Assembly: GCA_964528085.1 (NCBI GenBank)
Contig: CAZGRE010000002.1
Span: 1-64,000, forward strand
DNA length: 64,000 nt
Reading direction: 5' to 3'
Origin: B2-G16 sp964528085
GTDB taxonomy: Bacteria > Bipolaricaulota > Bipolaricaulia > UBA7950 > UBA9294
Every line of letters begins with the position of its first letter. The first letter of the stretch is position 1. The notes under the pieces are model-generated. The model saw nothing but the letters and a program-made list of their open reading frames with translations. It made no database searches and was not told the origin of the DNA. Positions 31,786 to 43,032 of this stretch are shown piece by piece. The translations under genes and the position numbers were made by a program.

Positions 31786-32862
31786 ATGAGGATCATCGAT
31801 CTTCGAAGCGATACCGTCACCCGGCCGTCACTCGGGATGCGCAGGGCGATGGCGGAGGCGAAGGTGGGGGATGACGTATTCAGTGAGGATCCTACCGTTC
31901 GCGAGCTTGAGGAGCGGATGGCAGAGCGGCTCGGGAAGGAGGCCGGTCTGTTCGTGGCCAGCGGGACGATGGGGAACCTCGTTGCGATCCTCACCCACGC
32001 CGGTCGGGGAGATGAGATGCTCCTCGGCGATCTATCCCATACGTTCATCTACGAGGGAGGGGGTCCGGCCGCTCTCGGTGGGGTACATCCCCATCCCCTG
32101 CCGAACCTCCTCGATGGGACGCTCGACATCGACCGGTTGAGGAGGGCGATCCGGAATCCGACTGACATCCACCAGCCGCCGACCCGGCTGATCTGTCTTG
32201 AGAATACGCACAACCGCTGCGGCGGGGTCGTCCTTACCCCCTCCTATACCGAGGCGGTCGCTGAGCTCGCCCACGATGCAGGGGCTCGCCTCCATCTCGA
32301 CGGTGCGCGCCTGTTCAACGCCTCGGTCGCAACAGGGATCCCTGCCGCTAGCCTCGCCCGCGGGGCGGACTCGGTGATGGTCTGTCTGTCGAAGGGGCTT
32401 GGCTGCCCGGTCGGTTCGATCCTGTGCGGTGATCGCCGGTTCATCGAGCGGGCGCGTCGGATCAGAAAGCTTGTCGGCGGAGGGATGCGTCAAGCCGGGA
32501 TCATCGCCGCCGCCGGGATCTACGCCCTTAAAAACAACATCGAACGCTTAGCTGATGATCACAGAAACGCAGTCAGGCTCGCATCCGGGATCGATGAGAT
32601 CCCCGGGCTCTCCTCCCCCCAGGCGGGCAAGCCGCCTACTGCATGGACGAACCTCGTCTATTTCAGGATCGATCCTGATGCAGGTCGCGGCCGCCCCCTC
32701 ACCGCTGCGAACCTCGTTGAGCGCCTCCGACGTAGGGGGGTGTTGGCTATCTCGCTCGGAGGCAAAGGGGATCAAATCCGCATGGTGACGCATCTTGATA
32801 TTAGGGAGTCGGACATCGATGCGGCCCTCGACGCCCTTCGGTCCGCGGTCGAGGAGACATGA
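31786..32862 (+). CDS. ltaE: Low-specificity L-threonine aldolase
   Basis: PLP enzyme splitting threonine or allo-threonine to glycine and acetaldehyde. The N-terminal IDLRSDTVTRP, GDDVFSEDPTV, the HIYEGGG-like SHTFIYEGGGPAALGG, LENTHNRCGG, LHLDGARLFNA and the PLP lysine in CLSKGLGCPVGS are all family marks. It has 358 residues. The start is ATG 31786, five bases after AAGGAGG; longer upstream frames overlap the end of pcm. It is the third gene after trmY and pcm. Confidence 0.94.
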   Translation: MRIIDLRSDTVTRPSLGMRRAMAEAKVGDDVFSEDPTVRELEERMAERLGKEAGLFVASGTMGNLVAILTHAGRGDEMLLGDLSHTFIYEGGGPAALGGVHPHPLPNLLDGTLDIDRLRRAIRNPTDIHQPPTRLICLENTHNRCGGVVLTPSYTEAVAELAHDAGARLHLDGARLFNASVATGIPAASLARGADSVMVCLSKGLGCPVGSILCGDRRFIERARRIRKLVGGGMRQAGIIAAAGIYALKNNIERLADDHRNAVRLASGIDEIPGLSSPQAGKPPTAWTNLVYFRIDPDAGRGRPLTAANLVERLRRRGVLAISLGGKGDQIRMVTHLDIRESDIDAALDALRSAVEET

Positions 32863-33010
32863 GTCCCACCTTTTCCTGAATCACGTCGTCGCAGCAGACC
32901 GTCTGTGGGCTTCTCCGGCGAGAAGGCCGCCTTTATCGTGATGTACACCGGGTGGTGAGGGGCTGACTTGAGGCCCCGTCCCGGCTCATCGACCGCGCAA
33001 AGGGGGAACG

Positions 33011-33814
33011 ATGAAGGGGCTAGCGATTGGTCTGCTTGTAATCCTGCTGGGCGGCGCTGCTACGAGCGCTGGTCAGCTTGAGATGTCGATCGGCGGTGGA
33101 CCGACCGCGATCTCCCTCAAAGGGATCAACGGATCGATCGGCGTCATCAACACGGTTATCGATCTTCTAAACGAAACGTTCGCCATCCATCCGGATGTCA
33201 CCGGCTCGGTCGACAGCCTCAAACCGATGTCGAGCGGGCTCGCCCTTTGCGCGGAGGAGCGCTACTGGCTGACCGATTGGTTCGCGTTCGGCGGGAGGTT
33301 CGAGTACCTCCGCTCCACGAGCGCCGTCTCGGGTGAATACCACGGGAGCGAGGTCTCGACGATCGACATCGCGCTCGACCTGAACGGGATCGGGCTCGTC
33401 CTCGGCGCCCGGGTGGTCTTCCTCGATATGGGGCTCGTCCTCGCCGCTGAAGGGGGAGTCGGCTACTACTACACGATGTTCGACCGCTCGATCACATTCG
33501 AGATCCCTTCCGAATACCCGGATGTGATATCCGTCGTCCCTCCCGAGGGGGAAGGACGCTACACCGGCGGAACGTTCGGCCTCGAGCTCGGCATCTCCCT
33601 CTACTACAGGATTGCTCCCTGGTTTTCAATAGGATCCAGCGTTTCATATCGAAGTGGGTCGATCGAAGCCCCGTCCGATCGGGACGGGGATGGGCTCGAT
33701 CTCGATGGAGATGGGGTGACGGAGGGGATTGACCTCGATGGGGTCTCGGTTCAGTTTACATTCTCTGTGAGTATCGATCTCGCCCTGACCGGGGAGAAAG
33801 GAGTGGCACAATGA
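33011..33814 (+). CDS. Exported beta-barrel-like protein with a calcium-type Asp repeat
   Basis: A 267-residue protein with a signal peptide (GLAIGLLVILLGGAATSAG) and alternating beta strands with many aromatics (YWLTDWFAFGGRFEYL, LAAEGGVGYYYTMF, ISLYYRIAPWFSIGSSV), consistent with an outer-membrane barrel. Near the end lies DRDGDGLDLDGDGVTEG, a thrombospondin-3/EF-hand-like aspartate repeat that could bind calcium. GGGGGAACG precedes the ATG. The stop overlaps the next start (ATGA), so it is coupled to the two PKD lipoproteins behind it. No family is recognised. Confidence 0.65.
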   Translation: MKGLAIGLLVILLGGAATSAGQLEMSIGGGPTAISLKGINGSIGVINTVIDLLNETFAIHPDVTGSVDSLKPMSSGLALCAEERYWLTDWFAFGGRFEYLRSTSAVSGEYHGSEVSTIDIALDLNGIGLVLGARVVFLDMGLVLAAEGGVGYYYTMFDRSITFEIPSEYPDVISVVPPEGEGRYTGGTFGLELGISLYYRIAPWFSIGSSVSYRSGSIEAPSDRDGDGLDLDGDGVTEGIDLDGVSVQFTFSVSIDLALTGEKGVAQ

Positions 33815-34488
33815 GGGCTGCTAGGTTCTGTCTGCTTATCGTTGCGGCGATCATCGTCGCTGTTTCGCTCAGCGGGTGCCTGATGAAGGACACGCATCCG
33901 AAGGCGGTGTTCACCGCCTCGCGCGCTGAGCAAGTGGTCCCGTTCACGGTCAGTTTCGATGGGACCCCCTCCTACAAGCCGAACGGGAAGATCGCTTCCT
34001 ATCTTTGGACGTTCGGGGACGGGGCGGCCGATACCGGACCGGTCGTCGATCATACCTACGTGGAGGATGGCGACTACGAGGTCCGCCTGACCGTGATCGA
34101 CGAGGAAGGGATGTCGACCTCAAGCACGTTGACCGTCCACGCGCTCAACCCTCCTCCGTCGGCCGAGTTCTCCTACAGTCCGAAGAGCAACATGGAGGGG
34201 GAGTACGTCGTCGGCGCGAGCGAGTGGATAACCTTCGACGGGACGGAGTCGACGGACGACGGTGAGGTCATGACTTACGAGTGGAACTTCGGTGACGGTA
34301 CGACCGACTCCGGCCCCATCGTCCAGCATCGCTACCTGTATCCGGGGACGTACAACGTCGTCCTCACCGTGACGGATAACGATGGAGGGAAGTCGAACTA
34401 CGTGGAGAAGGTGACGATCGTCGGGGGGCCTCCGTGCAACGCCGATATCACCGGGGATGTAACGTGGAACAGCGGGGGGCACAAATGA
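33811..34488 (+). CDS. Lipoprotein with two PKD domains
   Basis: A 225-residue protein with the lipobox VSLSGC. Two PKD (Ig-like) domains follow, recognised by YLWTFGDGAADTGPVVDHTY and YEWNFGDGTTDSGPIVQHRY, each ending in a VRLTVID or VVLTVTDNDG strand. PKD domains bind polysaccharide or protein at cell surfaces. The gene overlaps the previous stop and the next start by four bases each, so the three genes form a tightly coupled operon. The last 25 residues contain one extra cysteine. Confidence 0.85.
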   Translation: MRAARFCLLIVAAIIVAVSLSGCLMKDTHPKAVFTASRAEQVVPFTVSFDGTPSYKPNGKIASYLWTFGDGAADTGPVVDHTYVEDGDYEVRLTVIDEEGMSTSSTLTVHALNPPPSAEFSYSPKSNMEGEYVVGASEWITFDGTESTDDGEVMTYEWNFGDGTTDSGPIVQHRYLYPGTYNVVLTVTDNDGGKSNYVEKVTIVGGPPCNADITGDVTWNSGGHK

Positions 34489-35444
34489 CAAAGAGGCTGC
34501 TTATCATCGGGTTACTTCTCTCTCCGCTCTTCCTCTCTGGGTGCGTTCTCGACACGATCCTAAGCGATGTTGTCAATCATCCGCCGACGGCTGTTATCGA
34601 TGCGTCGCCGTTGAGTGGGCCGGCCCCGCTCACCGTGTCGCTCGATGCCCACTTCTCTCACGACGAAGACGGCTCGATCATCGAGTACCACTGGGAGGTG
34701 GGGGATCCGGCGGCGACCGGTCCGCTCACCGGGAGTGCGTGCGAGTACACGTTTACAAATCCCGGGACCTACCTCGTCAAGCTGACCGTGGTCGACGATG
34801 ACGGGGCGAGCGACTCACAACAGGTCGCAATCGTCGTCACGAATGCCCCTCCGGTCGCCCAGGCGAAGGCGAACAAGACCTCCCCCTACCCAGGGGTCGA
34901 GGTAACGTTCAGCGCCGAGGGATCATACGACTACGACGGGACGATCGTCGACTACCGCTGGGATTTCGGGGACGGCGGATCGGCGATCGGTGAGACGGTG
35001 ACCCACACCTATGCCGAAGGCGGCTACTACGTCGTCACCCTCGTCGTCACCGACGATGAGGGGGCGAAGGGGTCGACCCATTTCGGGATCAACGTCCTCC
35101 CCGGGCACAGCAACTGCACGACCCCCCCGGCCGGTGGGGGTTCGTGTAACGGCTCGTCGGTCACCCCGCTTGCCGTGATCACCGGCCTCCCCTCTTGTAG
35201 CGGGGGGGAGGCAGGGGTACCGCTTACGTTCGATGGGACCGCTTCCCGTCCGGCTGTCGGGAAGATCGTGACCTACCAGTGGGATTTCGGTGATGGCACG
35301 ACCGCGACCGGTCCTGTCGTCACGCACACCTACACGAAGGCGTGGACGTACATGGTCACTCTGACGGTCGTTGACGAGGGCGGAGGGGTCGGGACCGCGA
35401 TCGGCTCTTGTCCGATCAGCGGAGGCACCTGCACCGGGGAATAG
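34485..35444 (+). CDS. Lipoprotein with three PKD domains
   Basis: A 319-residue protein with lipobox LFLSGC and three PKD units: a divergent one (YHWEVGDPAATGPLTG), then YRWDFGDGGSAIGETVTHTY and YQWDFGDGTTATGPVVTHTY. The two linkers and the C-terminus carry paired cysteines (NCTTPPAGGGSCNG and SCPISGGTCTGE). The start ATG overlaps the stop of the two-PKD gene. It and its neighbour probably decorate the same surface structure as the barrel-like protein coded first. Confidence 0.85.
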   Translation: MTKRLLIIGLLLSPLFLSGCVLDTILSDVVNHPPTAVIDASPLSGPAPLTVSLDAHFSHDEDGSIIEYHWEVGDPAATGPLTGSACEYTFTNPGTYLVKLTVVDDDGASDSQQVAIVVTNAPPVAQAKANKTSPYPGVEVTFSAEGSYDYDGTIVDYRWDFGDGGSAIGETVTHTYAEGGYYVVTLVVTDDEGAKGSTHFGINVLPGHSNCTTPPAGGGSCNGSSVTPLAVITGLPSCSGGEAGVPLTFDGTASRPAVGKIVTYQWDFGDGTTATGPVVTHTYTKAWTYMVTLTVVDEGGGVGTAIGSCPISGGTCTGE

Positions 35445-35469
35445 GGGATTCGGCAGTTCGCTCGGTCGA

Positions 35470-38300
35470 TCAGCCCGCGACCTCCATCATGGGAGCGAGG
35501 ACGCGGGCGAGGAATCGACCAGTGTAGGACTGCGGGACCGCTATGATCTCCTCAGGGGTCCCGGTCGCGATCACCTCTCCTCCTCCGTCCCCGCCCTCCG
35601 GGCCAAGGTCGATCAGCCAATCCGCGGTCTTGATAACGTCCATGTTGTGTTCGATGACGATCACCGTGTTCCCTGCATCGACGAGGCGATGGAGGACGTT
35701 CAGGAGCTTCTCCACGTCGGCTGCGTGCAGGCCGGTCGTCGGCTCATCGAGGATGTACAGCGTCTTCCCGGTAGCTCGCTTCGACAGCTCCTTCGCCAGC
35801 TTGATCCGCTGCGCTTCCCCGCCGGAGAGCTCGGTCGCCGGCTGCCCGAGTTCGATGTAGGAGAGGCCGACGTCGTACAGGGTCTGAAGCCGGCGGCGGA
35901 TCCGCGGAACGTTCTCGAAGAAGTCGAGCGCCTCCTCGACCGACATCGCAAGGACGTCGGCGATCGACTTCCCCTTGTAGCGGACCTGAAGTGTCTCGCG
36001 GTTGTAGCGTGTACCGTGGCAGACCTCGCACGGGACGTAAACGTCAGGGAGGAAGTGCATCTCTATCCTCTCCACCCCCTGCCCCTGGCATGCCTCGCAT
36101 CTCCCTCCCTTCACGTTGAAGCTGAACCTCCCGGCCGCGTATCCGCGGAGCTTCGCATCCGGCGTCCTGGCGAACAGGGTGCGGATGTCGTCGAACACCT
36201 TTGTATAGGTCGCCGGGTTGGAACGCGGGGTCCGGCCGATCGGCGACTGGTCGATCTCGATCACCTTGTCGATATGCTCAACGCCGCAGATCTCCCGGTG
36301 CCTCCCCGGTCGGCGCGTCGCCAGGTGAAGGCGGTGCGCGACCCCGCGGTAGAGGACGTCCTCCACCAGCGTGCTCTTCCCCGATCCTGAGACGCCGGTG
36401 ACGCAGATGAACAGACCGAGGGGGAACTCGACGTCGATTCCACGCAGGTTGTGCTCCGCCGCTCCGATCACCTTAAGCGACTTTCCATTCCCCTTCCGCC
36501 GCTTTTCCGGGATCGGGATCCTGAACTTACCGGCGAGGTAACGCCCGGTTATCGACCGATCGCATGCTGCGATCTCCTCCGGCGTTCCGGCTGCTACGAC
36601 CTCACCCCCGTGTTCCCCCGCCCCCGGTCCGAGGTCGAGGATGAAGTCGCTCTCGCGCATCGTCTCCTCGTCGTGCTCGACCACGATCACCGTGTTCCCT
36701 AGGTCGCGGAGGTCCTTCAGCGTCTTGAGGAGGCGGCGGTTATCCCGCTGGTGAAGCCCGATCGACGGCTCGTCGAGGACGTATAGGACCCCGGTCAGCT
36801 GGCTTCCGATCTGGGTGGCGAGCCTGATCCGCTGCGCCTCCCCGCCGGCGAGGGTCCCCGCCCTCCGGTTGAGGGTCAGATAATCGAGGCCGACCGCGAC
36901 CATGAACCCGAGCCGCGCTTTGATCTCCTTCAGGATCTGATGGGCGATCGCCTCCTCGCGTTCTGATAGCTTCAGGTTCTCGAAGAACGTGAGTGCGCTC
37001 CTGATCGAGAGGGATGTCACCTCGTGGATGTTCAGCCCATCGATCGTCACCGCGAGCGGCTCCGGCTTGAGCCGCGCCCCGCCGCAGACCGGGCAGGGGA
37101 GGGTCGCCATGAACTGCTCGAGCTCATCCCGCCACTCCTGTGAGCTCGTCTCCCGGTACCAGCGCTCGATGGAAGGGACGATCCCCCGGAACGGGCGCTT
37201 TATCGTCCGCCTGTATCCGGAGCTCGAGCGGTATTCGAATGTTATCGGCTCGCTCCCCGTCCCGTAGAGGATGACATCGAGCTTCTCCTTCGGCAGCTTT
37301 CCGAGCGGCCTGTGCGGGTCGATCTTCAGGTTCTTCGCCAGCCCGATCATCTGCCCCTCGATCCAGCGCGACTTCCTCCCGGCGAACGGGAGGATCCCGC
37401 CGTCGAGGAGGCCGCGCTCCGGGTCGATCACGAGATCGGGGTCGACCTCTTTCCGTTCTCCCAGCCCGCCGCACTCCGGGCAGGCGCCGTAGGGGTTGTT
37501 GAACGAGAACATCCGCGGTGAGAGCTCCTCGTAGCTGATCCCGCACTTCAGGCAGGCGTAGTGCTCGCTGTACAGCTCCTCTCGACCATCATCGAAGAGT
37601 ATCCCGACGAGCCCGCCCCCTTGTTTGAGTGCCGTCTCGATCGAATCGGCGATCCGAGCGCGCTTCTCCGGGGCGATCGTAACGCGATCGACGACGATCT
37701 CGATCGTGTGCTTCCGCTGCTTGACGAGCTCGATCTCCTCGTATAGGGTCCTGATCACCCCATCGACGCGGACGCGGGTGAACCCCTCCTGGCGGATCTC
37801 CTCGAACGTACGCTTGTACTCCCCCTTCCTCCCGCGAACGACCGGGGAGAGGATCTGGATCCGTGTCCCTTCCGGAAGCTTCATTATTGCGTCGATGATC
37901 TGCTGAGGGGTCTGCTGGCTGATCGGCTCGCCGCATTTCGGGCAGTGGGGGTGACCGATCCGCGCGTAGAGGAGGCGGAGGTAGTCGTAGATCTCGGTCA
38001 CCGTCCCCACGGTCGAGCGGGGGTTGTGGCTCCGCGTCTTCTGATCGATCGAGATCGCCGGAGAGAGCCCCTCGATCAGGTCGACGTCCGGCTTCTCCAG
38101 CCTCCCGAGGAACTGGCGGGCATAGGCGGATAGGGACTCGACGTAGCGGCGCTGCCCTTCGGCGTAGATCGTGTCGAACGCGAGTGAGCTCTTCCCCGAC
38201 CCTGAGATCCCGGTGATGACGATCAGCCTCTCCCGCGGGAGGGTGACGTCGATATTCTTCAGGTTGTGCTCGCGCGCTCCCTTTACGCGGATCACCCCGC

Positions 38301-38304
<4 letters not shown>
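35470..38304 (-). CDS. uvrA: Excinuclease ABC subunit A
   Basis: Damage-recognition ATPase of nucleotide excision repair. The 944-residue protein has both ABC modules: Walker A GISGSGKSS near residue 31 and GVSGSGKST near 640. The two zinc fingers are CLKC...CPEC and CEAC...CEVC. The signature sequences are AGGEAQRIRL and SGGEAQRIKL. The start ATG overlaps the uvrB stop by four bases, so both come from one message. The gene ends 25 bases from the convergent PKD lipoprotein gene. Confidence 0.98.
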
Positions 38305-40293
<1,989 letters not shown>

Positions 40294-40295
<2 letters not shown>

Positions 40296-40335
40296 CCTAG
40301 TCTAGGATGGTACCTGATCACCGAAAACCGGTCAA
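40294..40335 (-). promoter_or_regulatory. uvrB promoter with a 15-base palindrome
   Basis: Minus strand TTGACC (40335-40330), 17 bases, TACCAT (40312-40307), then 11 bases to the ATG. The perfect palindrome ATCCTAG-T-CTAGGAT (40294-40308) runs from the start codon into the -10, a typical repressor position. Confidence 0.5.
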
Positions 40336-40341
40336 CGGACG

Positions 40342-40623
40342 TCAGTGAACGATCCTGAAATCGGGGAAGCTCCCGGTCGCCTCCTCCCAGCGGACCTCTA
40401 CCTTCTCCACGATCGCCGCGTCCGGGCCGTGATGGAGCCAGGCTAAAAACTCGTTCAGCCGCTCCTTCGGCCCCTCGGCGATCACCTCTACGCTTCCGTC
40501 CGGGAGGTTACGGACCGTCCCGGTTATCCCGAGCCGCTCCGCCTCGAGCCGCGTGTTGTACCGGAAGAAGACCCCTTGAACGATCCCATGTACGATTGCA
40601 AAAAGTCGCCCCTTGTCATCCAT
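40342..40623 (-). CDS. acyP: Acylphosphatase
   Basis: Small enzyme that hydrolyses acyl phosphates. The family motif VHGIVQGVFFRYNTR contains the phosphate-binding loop and the catalytic arginine, and GTVRNLPDGSVEVIAEG contains the catalytic asparagine. I start at the second in-frame ATG (40623), six bases after GGAGG, giving 93 residues, the normal size. It lies upstream of uvrB on the same strand but separated from it by the uvrB promoter. Confidence 0.93.
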   Translation of the reverse strand: MDDKGRLFAIVHGIVQGVFFRYNTRLEAERLGITGTVRNLPDGSVEVIAEGPKERLNEFLAWLHHGPDAAIVEKVEVRWEEATGSFPDFRIVH

Positions 40624-40672
40624 CGGCATCCTCCGGGTGAATTCTACCGTTGCGGGGGGGCGAGTAAAGCAT

Positions 40673-40700
40673 TTGCCTCGCAGGCCTTATCGAATAGAAT
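40673..40700 (+). promoter_or_regulatory. Promoter of the 50-residue protein
   Basis: TTGCCT (40673-40678), 16 bases, TAGAAT (40695-40700). It is followed by AAGGAGGGAGAT and the ATG at 40734. Confidence 0.55.
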
Positions 40701-40733
40701 CAAGCCCGATTAAACCTCAACAAGGAGGGAGAT

Positions 40734-40886
40734 ATGGCGTTTGTCTCGAAGAAGGACCTGATCGAGAAGCTTCGGCCCCTCGTCGAGAAGCTCTCCCGCC
40801 TGCAGGAGGAGCTCGACGACCTCTCCGACGGGGTGGAGAACCTGGTGAGGGATATCGAGGACGCCCTCGACGAGGCCGAGGACTGA
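40734..40886 (+). CDS. Small acidic coiled-coil protein (50 residues)
   Basis: The reading frame MAFVSKKDLIEKLRPLVEKL continues through a heptad-like helix (LSRLQEELDDLSDGVENL) to an acidic end. It is short, but it has its own promoter, an AAGGAGGGAGAT ribosome site and a strong hairpin terminator six bases after its stop, so I take it as real. The sequence predicts one or two amphipathic helices that could pair as a coiled coil. I recognise no family. It stands alone between acyP and msrC, pointing away from acyP. A protein-binding or regulatory role is possible but unproven. Confidence 0.65.
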   Translation: MAFVSKKDLIEKLRPLVEKLSRLQEELDDLSDGVENLVRDIEDALDEAED

Positions 40887-40891
40887 GCTAC

Positions 40892-40913
40892 GAGCCGGCC
40901 TGACGGCCGGCTC
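40892..40913 (+). terminator. Hairpin terminator after the 50-residue protein gene
   Basis: GAGCCGGCC / GGCCGGCTC, a perfect nine-base-pair stem with loop TGAC. The tract after it is CTCCTCC, not a T run. It can also serve the leftward msrC gene ending at 40923. Confidence 0.6.
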
Positions 40914-40922
40914 CTCCTCCGA

Positions 40923-41411
40923 TCAGGTGCTTCCTTCTGGTCTTTGCTCGAGGTAGGGATCGAGGAGGGAGAGGATCCGCATGAGCGGTTCGATGTCCTC
41001 GTCGCTGAACGCAGCAGGTTCGGTCGAGTCGATATCGAGGACGGCGACCGGCCTCTTTCCGCTTAGAAGAGGAATCGCGATCTCGCTTTTCGTTCGCGGG
41101 TCGCACGGTATATGGCCGGGGAATTCATCGACGTTCGGGACGACGACCGGTAGCCTCATTTGCACGGCGGCGAGGCAGACCCCCTCCCCTTTTAGAGTCT
41201 GACATGCGACCGGCCCCTGGTACGGCCCGACGTGGAGCTCAGTATCCCCTGCGACGAAGTAGAAGCCGGTCCATGAGTGATGCGGCATCTTTGCATGGAG
41301 GATGGCGCACGCTGTAGACATCGCTGCGATCAGGTTCGGGGATCTCCCTCTGATGAGGGGTTCCAACTGCTCATAGATCCTCCGGTAGCGTGATAGGCGC
41401 TTCTCATCCAT
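40923..41411 (-). CDS. msrC: Free methionine-(R)-sulfoxide reductase (GAF domain)
   Basis: Reduces free methionine-R-sulfoxide. The single GAF domain carries the three conserved cysteines of the fRMsr family: GPVACQTL, GEGVCLAAV and the catalytic one in GHIPCDPRTKSEI. The WTGFYF and ELHVGPYQG segments also match. The 162-residue length is normal. AAGGAGATATTC precedes the ATG at 41411, and a TATAAT lies upstream. A thioredoxin-dependent cycle is expected from the family. Confidence 0.9.
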   Translation of the reverse strand: MDEKRLSRYRRIYEQLEPLIRGRSPNLIAAMSTACAILHAKMPHHSWTGFYFVAGDTELHVGPYQGPVACQTLKGEGVCLAAVQMRLPVVVPNVDEFPGHIPCDPRTKSEIAIPLLSGKRPVAVLDIDSTEPAAFSDEDIEPLMRILSLLDPYLEQRPEGST

Positions 41412-41444
41412 GAATATCTCCTTACAGGCTTAAAAGTACTCAGG

Positions 41445-41450
41445 ATTATA
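41445..41450 (-). promoter_or_regulatory. -10 element of msrC
   Basis: Perfect TATAAT on the minus strand (41450-41445), 33 bases before the start codon, with no clear -35. Confidence 0.4.
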
Positions 41451-41462
41451 AGGGGATTTATC

Positions 41463-42845
41463 TCACGGGGCGGGATGCGGGGCGGGGCAGGCCCCGGCGG
41501 CCGCAGGCCGGGGTTCGCTCCGCTTCGCCGTTTCCCCCTGCGGCTCGGGGACGGTCCGGAGAATCCCAAGGCTGAGGACGAGGAGGATGGCCGCTCCGGC
41601 GAACGCAAGCTCGTACCCGCCGGATCTGGCGAGGAGCCCGCTTCCTATCCCGGCGACGATCCAGCCGGCACCGGCGAGGGCGTTGTACGCCCCGAGGGCG
41701 AGGCCGCGGTTCTCCCTCTTGGCGAGCCGCGAGGTCAGGGCGACTCCCGATAGCTGGAAGAACGACCAGGTGATCCCGTAGACGAGGAATGCAGGGACCA
41801 TCACCCAAGGAGGGGGAGCCCCTCGGGACAGGCCGAGGAATAGGGCCGATCCGCCGAAGAGGAGAGCGCGTATGAGGAGCGAGCCGGTCTGAACGCGCTT
41901 GTTCCCCCTCCGCTTGATCCTCCGTGCCGCGATCGGGTAGGCGGCGATCACCCCGAGCTGCTGAATCGTGAAGTAGAGGAAGACGGACGACGCCGGTAGG
42001 GAGAAACGTTCGACGAGGAGGAGGGGGAGGGGGATCCCGAACATTCCGAGGGCGGCGAACGCGACGAACGTCGAAGCGAGGAACCGCTTCGTCCCCGTGA
42101 GGAAGCCGTCCGGATGGGAGAGTGACTCGATCACCCTCCGCGGGTGGAAGCGGTGATAGATGTGGAACGGGGCGAACCTCGCCCGTTCGATCAGGAGGTT
42201 CCCCAACGCCAGGGCCGCTCCGAGGAACCGCCGGCGGGTGTAGACCGGCCGTGTCCGCGGTATCAGCCGGCCGGCGAGGAACGCCGCGGCCATGCTCGCC
42301 ATCCCGCTTACCAGAAAGAGAACCCTGATTGCCCCTGTCTCGGGGAGGATCCGCTCGGCTAGGGTGAGGAGGCCGCTTCCGAGGAGGAGGCCACTCAGCC
42401 AGCCGATTGCGCCGATCTGATTCAGCCGCCCGATCTTCCCCTCCCATGTCGACTGATCGCGGTTCTCGATCACGAGGAGGACGGTCACCGCCGCGCTCGC
42501 CACCCAGAAGAAGTTCATGAACATGTTGAGCCCGAGAAGCTGGTCGAACGAGCCGGAGAAGGATATGGCGACGAACGAAGCGGCGCTGGCAGCGTAGCTC
42601 GCGACAACGAACGGCTTCCTCCGGTGAACGGCGTCGGAGGCCCTCCCCCAGATCAGGCTTCCGATCAGTCCGGCGAAGCTCGCCGCGCTGGCGAGAAACC
42701 CGAGCGAGCCCGCCGATCGGCCGAAGACCTCGGATACAGAAAGAGGGATCAATACGGAGGAGGTCCCCATGACGAGGTTGGCGAGGAAGACGGCGGCGTA
42801 CCACCCTTCCGTCTCGTTCAGCCAGCTTCGAACCCTTGTGCGCAT
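41463..42845 (-). CDS. Major facilitator superfamily transporter
   Basis: A 460-residue polytopic membrane protein with about twelve hydrophobic helices in two halves. The loop after helix two reads WGRASDAVHRRKPFVV, the MFS motif A, and a matching YPIAARRIKRRGNKR loop occurs after helix eight. The central loop (RLIPRTRPVYTRRRFLG) is basic. The substrate cannot be told. It starts at ATG 42845 after GAAGGAGCAGCG. A near-ideal promoter and a CCCGCC/GGCGGG hairpin in the leader precede it. The message may read on into msrC 52 bases later. Confidence 0.87.
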   Translation of the reverse strand: MRTRVRSWLNETEGWYAAVFLANLVMGTSSVLIPLSVSEVFGRSAGSLGFLASAASFAGLIGSLIWGRASDAVHRRKPFVVASYAASAASFVAISFSGSFDQLLGLNMFMNFFWVASAAVTVLLVIENRDQSTWEGKIGRLNQIGAIGWLSGLLLGSGLLTLAERILPETGAIRVLFLVSGMASMAAAFLAGRLIPRTRPVYTRRRFLGAALALGNLLIERARFAPFHIYHRFHPRRVIESLSHPDGFLTGTKRFLASTFVAFAALGMFGIPLPLLLVERFSLPASSVFLYFTIQQLGVIAAYPIAARRIKRRGNKRVQTGSLLIRALLFGGSALFLGLSRGAPPPWVMVPAFLVYGITWSFFQLSGVALTSRLAKRENRGLALGAYNALAGAGWIVAGIGSGLLARSGGYELAFAGAAILLVLSLGILRTVPEPQGETAKRSEPRPAAAGACPAPHPAP

Positions 42846-42895
42846 CGCTGCTCCTTCTTCCCGCCTCTCTCAGAATGGGCGGGAATGATCCGCGG

Positions 42896-42923
42896 AGTAT
42901 ACACCCCTATCTCAGCTTGTCAA
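42896..42923 (-). promoter_or_regulatory. Promoter of the MFS transporter gene
   Basis: Minus strand perfect TTGACA (42923-42918), 16 bases, TATACT (42901-42896). One of the best promoters in the window. Confidence 0.7.
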
Positions 42924-43032
42924 GGGCGTGGAATTTGCATGGTTTGGGAACTTTCGTCTAACGTTCGGCTGAGCCTTCCCCGTTCGGATAAGATTCGAAT
43001 CGAAGGAAGGCCGACACGAGAAGGAGGGGCTG

